Below, piece by piece: positions 42,752-51,450 of a DNA stretch of 64,000 nucleotides. Each line of letters opens with the position of its first letter. The first letter of the stretch is position 1. A program made the translations under genes and the position numbers. The DNA comes from Acinetobacter sp. WU_MDCI_Axc73 (GTDB lineage Bacteria; Pseudomonadota; Gammaproteobacteria; Pseudomonadales; Moraxellaceae): the NCBI RefSeq assembly GCF_025562455.1, contig NZ_JAHPRO010000009.1, positions 62,001-126,000 of the forward strand, read 5' to 3'. The notes under the pieces are model-generated. The model was not told where the DNA came from and did no database searches. It saw nothing but the letters and a program-made list of their open reading frames with translations.

Positions 42752-45319
42752 TTAAGCTTTTTTGCGTTTTAAACGGCGTTTCGCTTGCTGTGATGCAACC
42801 GCATCTAAAGCAGCTTTAAGCTCATCGTCATTAAAGGTGGTGATATGTTGCAACATTTGTAAGGTTGCTTCATCCAGTACTAATTTAGCACCCTCAGCCA
42901 TATTGCTAAAGTTGCGTTCAAACTTGATATCACCCTGATCATTAGTGCAAATATAACCTTGTTGGGTCAGAACCTTAATAAAGCTTTGGAATAGAGATTT
43001 ATCAAAGAACTCAGGTGAATTAAACTCATATAGCACAGATAGACGTTGTCCGAGCAAATGGCTCAAATCTTCCACTTGTTTGACAGAAATATTACCTGAA
43101 CCACGCTGTGCAATTAATGCCAGAGTCATGTAATAACGTTCTAAACTTTGCTTCACTGGTGCAGCCAAAATCACCAATTGATTATGATCTTCTGAGTTTG
43201 GTGCTGGGCTAATCAAGTCGCCTTCACTGTCTCGTTCAATCAGTTTGGCATTAATCAGAGCATCGGCATATTGATCAATTTGTTGTTCAAGTTGCTCGGG
43301 TTTCCATTTCAGGAATAACTCCGCTTGTAAAAACGGATACAGGGTTTTTATGACATTGATTAGATTTTTCTGGCTAATTTTACCATTGTGTTCAACGAGC
43401 GCTGCAATTAAAGATGGTAGTACAAAAGCATGTAAAATATTATTACGGAAGTACGTCAACAAGACCGCTTGATAATCTTCGATTGCAATAATATCGCCTA
43501 ATACATGCTGGACACGTTTAATCAATTTCAGTTTTAAGCCGTAAGCAATAATTTCCTTACCAGACAGTGGCGTTACTTGTGTGCGCTCATCATAAGGAAG
43601 TGTGGTAACAAGGTTGCGATAAGCATCAAGTTGTTTAATACACAACTCTTCGTCCAATGTATGTTTAGGGGTTGCCAATAAAATTAAAGAAAGCAATGAA
43701 ACAGGATTGATCACTACAGCGCGGTTGATATTTTCAACAATAGCATATGCTGAACTATTAATGACCTCTGAAACTTGTGGTGGAATCGGATCATCGTTTT
43801 TCTCAATTTTGATTTGATCTGCACCATGTGCTTTTAGCAAATCGTCCAGAAACACAGGCTCGCCGAAGTTAACGTGGACCTTGCCAAAAATACGTTCAAT
43901 TTTGCGTAAAGTTTGAACAATCCCAAAGATGGATTCTGCTTCTTTTGGCTTGCCTTGCATTTCTCCGACATAGGTTGAACCTTCCATTAAGCGTTCATAA
44001 CCAATATATGTTGGAACAAAAGCAATGGGCTTAGCTCGACCGCGTAAATGACTGTGTATGGTCATGGCCAGCATGCCTGTTTTGGGTGGAAGTAAACGCC
44101 CAGTACGCGAGCGCCCCCCTTCAATAAAATATTCAAGCGGTGTATTACGCGACAAAATATTATAGAGATATTCTTTAAATACAGACGTATAAAGCGCATT
44201 GCCACGGAACGAACGACGAATAAAAAATGCACCACCGCCACGTAAAAGCTGACCGACAAATGGCAGGTTTAGATTATCTCCTGCTGCAATATATGGCACC
44301 ATTAAACCACGACGATAAATCACATAAGACAACAATAAATAATCGATATGGCTGCGGTGGCATGGTGTGTAGATAATTTCATAGTCTTTGGCAAGTTCAC
44401 GCACGGTACTAAAGTTATGAACTTCGACACCGTCATAAAGTTGTGTCCACAGTCGAGTCAGAGCCATATCAGCAAAACGGATTGCTGAATATGAATAATC
44501 TGAAACAATTTCATTTAGATAGCCAATCGCACGGCGTTCAGCTTCGAGCATGCTGACTTTTCCGCGAATACTTTCCCGACGAATCGCATCCTGCACATCA
44601 CGCGATTTGATCAGGGATTCCATCACATTACGGCGGTCAGACAAGTCAGGCCCAAGAACCACTTCACGCTGACTATCTAAATAGTCATTCAAAGTGCTCA
44701 CGATATATGTAGCCGGAGAAAGATTCGGATAATGAACACTGGCATAGTTGACCAGTTGGCGTAACGACTGCGGTTCATGAAACTCAACATAAGTTTGACG
44801 ACCATGCAGACCGATATTCATCAATTGTTTGACTTTACCCGGGGTTGCCCAAGTATCTGTAAATAATAACTTAAACCATGAATCTTCTTTATCAGGAGAG
44901 CGTCCCCATAGCACAGTGACAGGAATCAGTTCAATCTCGTAGTCAGGATGTTTGTCTAAAAACTCAATCAAACGCAGTAATCGCGGAGGAAAGGCATGCG
45001 GTGGTGGGTTGAGTAAATTCTTTTCATTGTGATGCTGTAAAAATAAAACAGACGCTTTTTCTTCATGATCATCCATCACCAATGGATCTAATGCAGGCAT
45101 TAAATGCAAGCGACGTGTTTCACCATCAAGGACTAAAGCATTGCTACGGGAGTAATTTTGTAATACATAGCAGACGACTTTTTTCTGCGCAGGATGTTCT
45201 GAAGTCTGCTGATCAGTAGATTCAGAAGGGACTTCCCCAAGAACATGCGGTGTTACCACGAGGTCAAGTAACTTACTCGACAGGCGTCGATACATCTGAC
45301 CCAAGCCACTCTTGGCCAT
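42752..45319 (-). CDS. plsB: glycerol-3-phosphate 1-O-acyltransferase
   Basis: Membrane-associated enzyme that puts the first acyl chain on glycerol-3-phosphate, starting phospholipid synthesis. The 855-residue product has all four acyltransferase motifs: H-R-S-H-I-D-Y (about 327-333), G-A-F-F-I-R-R-S-F-R (about 370-380), F-I-E-G-G-R-S-R-T-G (about 410-419) and F-V-P-T-Y-I-G-Y-E-R-L (about 445-455). It is slightly longer than the E. coli enzyme. It is divergent from tesB, with a nested dyad in the shared 282-bp promoter region. Confidence 0.97.
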   Translation of the reverse strand: MAKSGLGQMYRRLSSKLLDLVVTPHVLGEVPSESTDQQTSEHPAQKKVVCYVLQNYSRSNALVLDGETRRLHLMPALDPLVMDDHEEKASVLFLQHHNEKNLLNPPPHAFPPRLLRLIEFLDKHPDYEIELIPVTVLWGRSPDKEDSWFKLLFTDTWATPGKVKQLMNIGLHGRQTYVEFHEPQSLRQLVNYASVHYPNLSPATYIVSTLNDYLDSQREVVLGPDLSDRRNVMESLIKSRDVQDAIRRESIRGKVSMLEAERRAIGYLNEIVSDYSYSAIRFADMALTRLWTQLYDGVEVHNFSTVRELAKDYEIIYTPCHRSHIDYLLLSYVIYRRGLMVPYIAAGDNLNLPFVGQLLRGGGAFFIRRSFRGNALYTSVFKEYLYNILSRNTPLEYFIEGGRSRTGRLLPPKTGMLAMTIHSHLRGRAKPIAFVPTYIGYERLMEGSTYVGEMQGKPKEAESIFGIVQTLRKIERIFGKVHVNFGEPVFLDDLLKAHGADQIKIEKNDDPIPPQVSEVINSSAYAIVENINRAVVINPVSLLSLILLATPKHTLDEELCIKQLDAYRNLVTTLPYDERTQVTPLSGKEIIAYGLKLKLIKRVQHVLGDIIAIEDYQAVLLTYFRNNILHAFVLPSLIAALVEHNGKISQKNLINVIKTLYPFLQAELFLKWKPEQLEQQIDQYADALINAKLIERDSEGDLISPAPNSEDHNQLVILAAPVKQSLERYYMTLALIAQRGSGNISVKQVEDLSHLLGQRLSVLYEFNSPEFFDKSLFQSFIKVLTQQGYICTNDQGDIKFERNFSNMAEGAKLVLDEATLQMLQHITTFNDDELKAALDAVASQQAKRRLKRKKA

Positions 45320-45437
45320 AAGAACTCCTACTCAAACAGCAATACTCGGTCCGAAAGAACGAAAACTGCCTTAGTGAATTGATGTGAAAAACAATGGGCT
45401 ATTTTCTGATAAATCACATGCACTGCGCTAGTCTTTA

Positions 45438-45472
45438 TCGTTAAAAAACGTATTTTTAATACGTATAACGAT
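45438..45472. promoter_or_regulatory. nested dyad (candidate operator) between plsB and tesB
   Basis: ATCGTTA (45438-45444) and TAACGAT (45466-45472) form perfect outer arms. Inside, ACGTATT (45448-45454) and AATACGT (45458-45464) form perfect inner arms around TTT. The symmetry suggests binding of a dimeric repressor controlling one or both divergent lipid genes. It could also be a hairpin in RNA. No known Acinetobacter operator is recognised by eye. Confidence 0.45.
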
Positions 45473-45601
45473 GCTAAAGTGTGACAAGGCAGTCAACTAA
45501 TCTTGATGGTTATACTCTGAATTTGTGGAAAAATACCGTATATATGTTTTATAGTTTACAGTTGTCTTGTTTTTAAATTACCGACGCTTTAAAGGTATCT
45601 C

Positions 45602-46477
45602 ATGAATGCATTAACCCAAGAACTTGTTGAGCTTTTATCTCTTGAAAAGCTTGAAGATCATTTATACCGTGGACAAAGCCGTAATCTGGTCGGAAAACGC
45701 GTATTTGGTGGGCAAGTTCTGGGACAAGCATTGCGTGCTGCATCTTATACCACAGACCGCCCTGCGCATTCGCTACATGCTTATTTTCTCTATGGCGGTG
45801 ATGTCAATGCACCGATTATTTACGAAGTCGATCCATTACGCGATGGTCGAAGCTTTTCCAGTCGTCAAGTTCGTGCTATTCAGCATGGTCGTACTATCTT
45901 TTCTGCAATGATATCTTTTGCTTACCCAGAAGAAGGTTTGAATTATCAACCAGAAGAACCTGACTATCCGGCGCCTGAAGACCTCAAATCAGAAAATGAG
46001 CTGAAAGACGGACTAGTGAATTTCCTACCTGAAAATGTGCGTGCTAGTTTTATGCGCGATCGACATGTAGAAATTCGTCCTGTGGATCCAGTCAATCCAT
46101 TTCAACCTCAGCCGCAAGCACCGAATAATGCGCACTATATCCGAACGCATGATCGTATTCCTAAAGAATTAGATGACCAGTCTTTACATCAAGCCATTGT
46201 CGCATTTTATTCTGATTTCAGCTTAATGACGACTTCCTTAAAACCGCATGGTTTAAGCTATATCTCACCGAGTTTGCAATGTGCCAGTATCGATCACGCC
46301 ATTTATTTTCATCGTCCAGTCCGTGCTGATGAATGGATGTTGTATGACATGCAAGCCACAGTCACCGCAAATTCACGCGGATTAAATTTTGGACGGATGT
46401 GGCAAAACGGTCAGTTGGTGTGTAGTACTGTTCAGGAGGGTCTTATACGCCTGCGTGAAATAGCCAATAACCAATAA
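45602..46477 (+). CDS. tesB: acyl-CoA thioesterase II
   Basis: Hydrolyses acyl-CoA to free fatty acid and CoA. The 291-residue product is a double hot-dog protein of the TesB type. The N-terminal half has G-G-Q-V-L-G-Q-A-L (about 35-43) and S-L-H-A-Y-F-L (about 57-63). The C-terminal half has the D-H-A-I-Y-F-H-R-P (about 236-244) Asp and the E-G-L-I-R end. The catalytic Asp/Thr/Gln set is compatible. It is divergent from plsB, which may tie acyl-CoA use and release together. A terminator follows at 46499. Confidence 0.95.
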   Translation: MNALTQELVELLSLEKLEDHLYRGQSRNLVGKRVFGGQVLGQALRAASYTTDRPAHSLHAYFLYGGDVNAPIIYEVDPLRDGRSFSSRQVRAIQHGRTIFSAMISFAYPEEGLNYQPEEPDYPAPEDLKSENELKDGLVNFLPENVRASFMRDRHVEIRPVDPVNPFQPQPQAPNNAHYIRTHDRIPKELDDQSLHQAIVAFYSDFSLMTTSLKPHGLSYISPSLQCASIDHAIYFHRPVRADEWMLYDMQATVTANSRGLNFGRMWQNGQLVCSTVQEGLIRLREIANNQ

Positions 46478-46498
46478 AACCACATCAAATGTTTCAGT

Positions 46499-46527
46499 AA
46501 AGCTGCATGGATGCAGCTTTTTATTTT
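46499..46527 (+). terminator. intrinsic terminator after tesB
   Basis: AAAGCTGCAT and ATGCAGCTTT form a perfect 10-bp stem with a 2-nt apex, which would open to a larger loop, followed by a T-rich run. Confidence 0.85.
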
Positions 46528-46616
46528 TAAATTTTCAAATATGCTAAAAATTATTCGATTCTAAGCATCTTGCATGTCATAGTAATCCAAAATAATGACA
46601 TTCTATTTTAAATGGT

Positions 46617-47858
46617 ATGAGCTTAAATACACAGATTTTAGTTGCTGCAATCATCGGTATAGCATTTGGGTTTTTATTAAATCTATACCCAGACACCGCT
46701 TTTTTTCAACATAGTCTTTACGGACTCGGTATTATCAGTAGCATATTTATCGGGCTGTTGAAAATGCTGTTAATCCCACTGATTTTTTCCTCAATCGTGG
46801 TGGGAGTTTCAAACTTGCAAGCCAGTGGTCAATTTGGTCGAGTCTGGAAAATCACAGTATTATGTTGTTTAACCACGACGACATTGGCTTTAATTCTTGG
46901 TATTGGCTGTGCTCATTTATTTGGAGTGGGCAAAGGCATGGATATCGGAATTTTTAGTGAAGCCATGAGTAATCATCAATCTCCAGATACACTATCACCG
47001 TCTACCTTTTTTACGAATTTTATTCAAAATACACTGATTAATCCCTTTAAAGCATTTAGCGATGGCAATGTTCTGGCAGTCGTTGTATTTGCATTGTTTG
47101 TTGGGGCTGCTTTAATTAAGGGTGGAGACCGTTTTCAGTCTGTACGTGTTTTAAGCTTACAGTTTTTTGACATCATGATGATGTTGGTCGGCTGGGTCAT
47201 GAAATTAGCGCCATTAGGAATTTTAGCCTTACTCGCTAAGCTGATTGCGACGGAAGATGTCAAAATCCTCAACAGTCTGGCTGAGTTTGCCCTAGTCGTA
47301 ACAGGAACAACGATTTTTCATGGTGCGGTAGTTTTGCCTTTATTACTGTGGATTTTTGGGAAAATGAATCCAATCACTTTTTTTAAAGGTACTCGTTTAG
47401 CCCTCATTACCGCTTTTGCCACCAGTTCCAGTTCAGCCACAATGCCATTGAGCATGAAGTGCGCTCAAGAAAATCTTAAGGTTCGCCCACAAACAGCAGG
47501 TTTTGTTATCCCTTTAGGAACTCAGTTAAATATGGATGGTACTGCGCTCTATGAAGCCGCCGCCGCATTATTTATTGCCAATTTGGTGGGAATGGATTTA
47601 ACTCTGACTCAGCAATTGATTGTTTGTTTAACTGCAATGATTGCATCATTGGGCGCGCCCGGAATTCCTAGCGCAGGGATGGTCACCATGATAATGGTGC
47701 TTCAATCTGTAGGACTTCCTGCCGAAGCAATTGCGATTTTACTGCCAATTGATCGGATTTTGGATACGGTACGAACTGTGGTCAATGTGCAAGGAGATAT
47801 GATGATCAGTGTCGTGGTAGATCGTTATGCCAAATCAGATTCAATTGAATCATCTTGA
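46617..47858 (+). CDS. dicarboxylate/amino acid:cation symporter (DAACS family)
   Basis: The 413-residue product has the DAACS/GltP architecture: six amphipathic-to-hydrophobic helices in the N-terminal half, then re-entrant loops. The signatures are S-S-S-S-A-T-M-P (about 268-275, serine-rich hairpin) and N-M-D-G-T-A-L-Y-E (about 302-310), which bind substrate and Na+/H+. A further re-entrant loop G-A-P-G-I-P-S-A-G follows near 346. It imports glutamate, aspartate or C4-dicarboxylates in the inner membrane; the exact substrate is unknown. It is a single gene. Confidence 0.92.
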   Translation: MSLNTQILVAAIIGIAFGFLLNLYPDTAFFQHSLYGLGIISSIFIGLLKMLLIPLIFSSIVVGVSNLQASGQFGRVWKITVLCCLTTTTLALILGIGCAHLFGVGKGMDIGIFSEAMSNHQSPDTLSPSTFFTNFIQNTLINPFKAFSDGNVLAVVVFALFVGAALIKGGDRFQSVRVLSLQFFDIMMMLVGWVMKLAPLGILALLAKLIATEDVKILNSLAEFALVVTGTTIFHGAVVLPLLLWIFGKMNPITFFKGTRLALITAFATSSSSATMPLSMKCAQENLKVRPQTAGFVIPLGTQLNMDGTALYEAAAALFIANLVGMDLTLTQQLIVCLTAMIASLGAPGIPSAGMVTMIMVLQSVGLPAEAIAILLPIDRILDTVRTVVNVQGDMMISVVVDRYAKSDSIESS

Positions 47859-47909
47859 AATGTAGTGAGATGAAGGTAAATTGCAAGAAATAGCAACACA
47901 AAAATGATA

Positions 47910-47939
47910 AAAAGCAGAAGATTACTTCTGCTTTTTTTT
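47910..47939. terminator. bidirectional intrinsic terminator
   Basis: AAAAGCAGAAG and CTTCTGCTTTT form an 11-bp stem with a short loop and a T-run, between converging gene ends at 47858 and 47956. Confidence 0.88.
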
Positions 47940-47955
47940 AAATGCTTTTATGTAT

Positions 47956-48900
47956 TTAGGCAGCAGCCAGTACAGCGCGTTTTGCCGCAGGTGACTGATC
48001 CAAATAACGCACCGCATCTTCGGTGTTACCTTCCTTAACTGGATCGTACCATGGCATTAAATAATCGATCTGTTGTGCAATCAACCAGATTGGGCTAGGA
48101 AGCACTTGGTTATCCTTGCGCCCTTGTTTAAGCCATTCTAACCAGATCCATGGTTGCCAAAGACTAGGATTTTTATCTGCGAAACGTGGGTCTTGTTTCA
48201 TGATATGTGCAGCACCATCGACCCATAAACCTAATACACCAGTAATCACCGCGACACTTAAATAATAACGGGCAATATAACCACCACCTAAATGACGATA
48301 TAAATCAAATGCTACGGTCCGATGCTCAATTTCTTCTGCACCGTGCCATTTGACCAAATCGACCATTTCTGGATCAGCGCCTAGTTCTTCCCATTTTTTG
48401 TTATAAAGTGCATATTTACCCAATACACAAGTCATGTGCTCTACAGTAGCAATCACGCCTAAACGGAAAAGATCCCATTGATGTTCTAAAGCTTTAGGCA
48501 CTTCAAAGTCTAGAGGCTTATCAGCCAATAACTTGGTAAATAAAAAGTTCATGATATCCAGATTACGCTGAATATCGATATTACGGGCTGACAAATATTC
48601 TTTATTGGCAGAGGTATGGGCATTGGCATGCATGGCTTCTTGCCGAATAAAAGCTTGCACATCTTGTTTGAGTTTTTCATCGGTGATTTGCGGCAAGACT
48701 TTATTATAAAGACGGCAGAACCAGAACTCGCCCGCAGGTAAAATATTGTTAATTTCGTTGATGAAATAACTGGCAAAAGGCTGATTTGGAATCCAGTCCA
48801 CAGGAGTTTCTTTCCAGTCGAATTTTACTTTTCTTGGTTGAATGCGATAGTGAATCGAAGATCCTGGAAGTTTGTGTTTAAAAAATGAAAAAATACTCAT
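47956..48900 (-). CDS. metal-dependent hydrolase-like protein (PF10118 type)
   Basis: The 314-residue product (ATG at 48900 with TAAGGAT; longer frames upstream lack a site) is a helical protein with clustered metal-ligand candidates. These are F-I-R-Q-E-A-M-H-A-N-A-H (about 84-95), E-H-M-T-C near 150 and W-H-G-A-E-E-I-E-H-R-T-V (about 182-193). This E-x-x-H pattern matches the predicted metal-dependent hydrolase family, which structurally resembles di-iron ferritin-like proteins. Function is not established. The Ala-rich C-terminus is unremarkable. Confidence 0.8.
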   Translation of the reverse strand: MSIFSFFKHKLPGSSIHYRIQPRKVKFDWKETPVDWIPNQPFASYFINEINNILPAGEFWFCRLYNKVLPQITDEKLKQDVQAFIRQEAMHANAHTSANKEYLSARNIDIQRNLDIMNFLFTKLLADKPLDFEVPKALEHQWDLFRLGVIATVEHMTCVLGKYALYNKKWEELGADPEMVDLVKWHGAEEIEHRTVAFDLYRHLGGGYIARYYLSVAVITGVLGLWVDGAAHIMKQDPRFADKNPSLWQPWIWLEWLKQGRKDNQVLPSPIWLIAQQIDYLMPWYDPVKEGNTEDAVRYLDQSPAAKRAVLAAA

Positions 48901-49033
48901 ATCCTTACCTTTATTTGTTCTTATCGAACTTTTGCTGGTTTTTTTGAGTATAAAAAAATGCCCCTGTATTTTGCTTTGCAATACGGGACATTCAATTGTC
49001 ATTAAGTGATGAAATGATAAGAAAAGCGGTGGC

Positions 49034-49834
49034 TTAGTCTTCTTTTAACACAAAATCTACTTCATTCTGATCATCAATTGTAGCCTCGGCGATTTGACTA
49101 AGGTCAAACTCGGACTGTTGCTCTAAGGTATAATTTAAGCGACCTGCCATCACACTCGCAAGCTCTTCAAGCCCTTGTTTATTGAGTGATGAAAATAGCT
49201 GAATTGAAAAATTCAACTTCATCTTTTTCAAGTTTTGTTTAACTTCGAGTAGGGCTTGATGGGCAGGGCCACGATTCATTTTGTCCGCTTTGGTCAGTAA
49301 AATATGCACAAACAATTTACGTGAATGCGCCCATTCCAGCATCATGGTATCGAAATGCTGGAGTGGATGACGAATATCCATCAATAGCACTAAACCTTGT
49401 AAACTTTGACGATGAATTAGATAGTTCTCCAGTTCTTTTTGCCAAACCCGTTTCATATCTTCAGGGACAGCGGCATAACCATAGCCTGGTAAATCCACCA
49501 GACGTTGATCAGGATTACCCAGACTAAAAAAGTTAATCATCTGAGTGCGTCCTGGTTTTTTAGATGCGCGTGCCAGTTGTTTTTGATTGGTTAAGGTATT
49601 AATGGCACTTGATTTGCCTGCATTGGAACGTCCTGCAAAAGCAATTTCATAACCTGTATCTTCTACACAAAGTGCCAGTTTTGGCGCACTCATTAAAAAT
49701 TCAGCTTTGCGTAGCCAATTGAGTGCTTTTACTGAGTATTCAGTAATCGCTGGATCGGCCTTTTTCTCATAGCTAATTTTTTGTTTAGGTGCGAGTTTGG
49801 CTTTGGTGTCTTTAGATTTCGCATAGCGATGCAT
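49034..49834 (-). CDS. engB: ribosome biogenesis GTP-binding protein EngB/YsxC
   Basis: An essential GTPase that acts in late 50S assembly. G motifs are complete: G1 G-R-S-N-A-G-K-S (about 68-75), G2 T in G-R-T-Q-M (about 95), G3 D-L-P-G-Y-G (about 113-118) and G4 T-K-A-D (about 180-183). The protein (266 residues) exceeds the roughly 200-residue norm. An N-terminal Lys-rich arm of about 40 residues and an acidic C-terminal tail (from about 240) account for this. It could be shortened if an internal Met were used, but none has a clear ribosome site. It lies downstream of nsrR on the same strand. Confidence 0.93.
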   Translation of the reverse strand: MHRYAKSKDTKAKLAPKQKISYEKKADPAITEYSVKALNWLRKAEFLMSAPKLALCVEDTGYEIAFAGRSNAGKSSAINTLTNQKQLARASKKPGRTQMINFFSLGNPDQRLVDLPGYGYAAVPEDMKRVWQKELENYLIHRQSLQGLVLLMDIRHPLQHFDTMMLEWAHSRKLFVHILLTKADKMNRGPAHQALLEVKQNLKKMKLNFSIQLFSSLNKQGLEELASVMAGRLNYTLEQQSEFDLSQIAEATIDDQNEVDFVLKED

Positions 49835-49927
49835 AGAGCTTAACTTTTACAATCAAAATATATTTAAAACGTATTATAAAGGATGAGAGCCTTTCAAGCG
49901 AATTTTAACAGCATTTGCAGCAAACGA

Positions 49928-50368
49928 TCAGGAGATCGAGATAAAATCGATGGGTGAATGACTAGAGGTAGAGGGCGGAGCAGCCAAAACATCGGCTAAG
50001 GTATATTGATCGAGTGTTTGATAAAAGCTTTCCAGTGCATCATTTAAAATACCTTTTAAGCCGCAGTGTGAGCGTAATACACAAGGTGGGGTATTACATT
50101 CTACAATCTGATGATCACCTTGTAAGATCCGTACAATTTTACCCAATGTAAGTTCAAGCGCTTTTGGATTTAAGCGAAGTCCACCGCCTTTGCCGCGTGT
50201 GGTAATGATCCACTCTTGTTTAGCCATGAAATGTACAATTTTGACTAGATGATTTTGAGAAACATGCAAATCAGCCGCGATTTCTGCAATTGTATACGGC
50301 ATTTCATTGGGGCGTGAAACGTACATGAGTATACGCAAGGCATAATCGGTAAATTTATTGAGTTGCAT
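49928..50368 (-). CDS. nsrR: nitric-oxide-sensing Rrf2-family repressor NsrR
   Basis: The 146-residue product has the Rrf2 winged helix (about 1-75: L-N-K-F-T-D-Y-A-L-R, V-S-Q-N-H-L-V-K-I). Its three Fe-S cysteines fall at Cys91, Cys96 and Cys102, the same numbers as in E. coli NsrR. Asp8, an iron ligand in some NsrR proteins, is also present. NO damages the cluster and releases the operator. The gene follows the shortened flavohaemoglobin gene by 104 bp on the same strand, and two NsrR-like sites precede that gene, giving a probable autoregulated unit. Confidence 0.9.
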   Translation of the reverse strand: MQLNKFTDYALRILMYVSRPNEMPYTIAEIAADLHVSQNHLVKIVHFMAKQEWIITTRGKGGGLRLNPKALELTLGKIVRILQGDHQIVECNTPPCVLRSHCGLKGILNDALESFYQTLDQYTLADVLAAPPSTSSHSPIDFISIS

Positions 50369-50413
50369 GTTCAGCTAAATACCAGAAATTTATAAAGATC
50401 ATATTAGCCTGAA

Positions 50414-50431
50414 AGTTTCCCGAAGGAAACT
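50414..50431 (-). terminator. UUCG-tetraloop hairpin between the flavohaemoglobin-like gene and nsrR
   Basis: Read on the minus strand, AGTTTCC-TTCG-GGAAACT is a 7-bp stem closed by the very stable UUCG tetraloop. No U-run follows, so it may be a partial terminator, an mRNA-stability element or a spacer that lowers nsrR expression. Confidence 0.55.
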
Positions 50432-50472
50432 CCCGAGTCCAAACACCTGTAAATCACAGTTTTATATTCAAT

Positions 50473-51237
50473 TTAACCTTTAAGAGGAGCTGAAACAGCG
50501 ACTTCATCTCCAACTTGATAGTGACTTAACAGAATATGGGCAACATCGTATTCACTATGTTCAGCCTGTGATTTAACTAAAAAACCATATTCAGATGTAT
50601 CCTGAGTTGAACTAAAGCTAAATTGTTGAGGCTGATCAATTCCTTTCGCGGGAACATGTACTTTGACCGAGATATATTCACCTGCTTGTGCAGTTGGAAT
50701 CATTTGTTGATCGGCTGCACGAATGTTAAAAAACTTGCCTTCTGCATGATCTTCAATTGACACAATTTTGAAATTACGCCAACCTGCCCAGCCTCCATTT
50801 TGCGAAGCTAAATGATCATATTTTTGTTTCTCAGCCCCAATCAAGATATCAGCTAATTGCAAATAGGCTTGTTTCCACGCTTCGATTAAATCTGATTCAA
50901 ACGGAACATCAAGCACTTCACTAATTGAGTGTAATAAGTTTTCCCCTACAATCGAGTATTGCGCGGGTTGAATATCCAAACTGACGTGTTTGGTTGCAAT
51001 GTGCTCCACTGCTTTGGCTAGTTTTTCAGGGGTTTCGATATTTTCTGCATAGGCCAAAACCGCGGCGGCTAAGGCACGTGGTTGGCGTCCTGTTGTTTGA
51101 TGATCCAGATTAAACACATTTTTGAGTTCAGGATGGTTGCTCAGCATGCGCTGATAAAAATAGCTGGTCAGTGCGACACCGTGTTCGCGTAAGACGGGTA
51201 CAGTCGATTTCACAAGTTCGATTTGTTGTGGAGTCAT
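50473..51237 (-). CDS. shortened flavohaemoglobin-like protein (globin plus FAD-type domain, no NAD domain)
   Basis: Residues 1-140 form a flavohaemoglobin-type globin. B10 Tyr28 is in T-S-Y-F-Y-Q-R-M, proximal His84 in K-H-V-S-L, and Tyr94 follows. Residues 150-254 resemble the start of the FAD domain (W-R-N-F-K-I, A-G-E-Y-I-S-V-K-V), but the flavin motif R-x-Y-S reads Q-Q-F-S. The protein stops at V-S-A-P-L-K-G where Hmp continues for about 140 more residues. No downstream frame restores the rest. NO dioxygenase activity in full Hmp needs the reductase part, so this protein either uses another reductase or acts as a scavenger or sensor. Operators at 51265 and 51290 imply NO control. Confidence 0.85.
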   Translation of the reverse strand: MTPQQIELVKSTVPVLREHGVALTSYFYQRMLSNHPELKNVFNLDHQTTGRQPRALAAAVLAYAENIETPEKLAKAVEHIATKHVSLDIQPAQYSIVGENLLHSISEVLDVPFESDLIEAWKQAYLQLADILIGAEKQKYDHLASQNGGWAGWRNFKIVSIEDHAEGKFFNIRAADQQMIPTAQAGEYISVKVHVPAKGIDQPQQFSFSSTQDTSEYGFLVKSQAEHSEYDVAHILLSHYQVGDEVAVSAPLKG

Positions 51238-51264
51238 GGCTAGACCTTTTTTATCTGGCTTTAT

Positions 51265-51287
51265 AAGATATATTTAAAATACATCTT
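51265..51287 (-). promoter_or_regulatory. NsrR-type operator, site 1
   Basis: A dyad with arms AAGATATATTT and AAATACATCTT around one central base reproduces the 11-1-11 architecture of enterobacterial NsrR sites (AAGATGYATTT type). It lies 28 bp before the flavohaemoglobin-like ATG and overlaps its likely -10 region. Confidence 0.75.
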
Positions 51288-51289
51288 AT

Positions 51290-51312
51290 AAAATTGATTT
51301 GCAATGCATCTT
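51290..51312 (-). promoter_or_regulatory. NsrR-type operator, site 2
   Basis: A second 11-1-11 element starts two bases after site 1. Its right arm CAATGCATCTT matches the consensus at 10 of 11 positions and its left arm AAAATTGATTT at 8 of 11. The site overlaps a TTGCAA -35-like element on the minus strand. Confidence 0.55.
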
Positions 51313-51450
51313 TGATTAAAAGTCATAAGTTTTTTAAGGGATTAATTGGATAATATTATTCAAATTGATTGGTTTTTTGCAAAAAAAATATATAAATACT
51401 GATTTTACAATGGATTAGTTTTGCAAAATCAGTATAAGTGATGATTGAAC

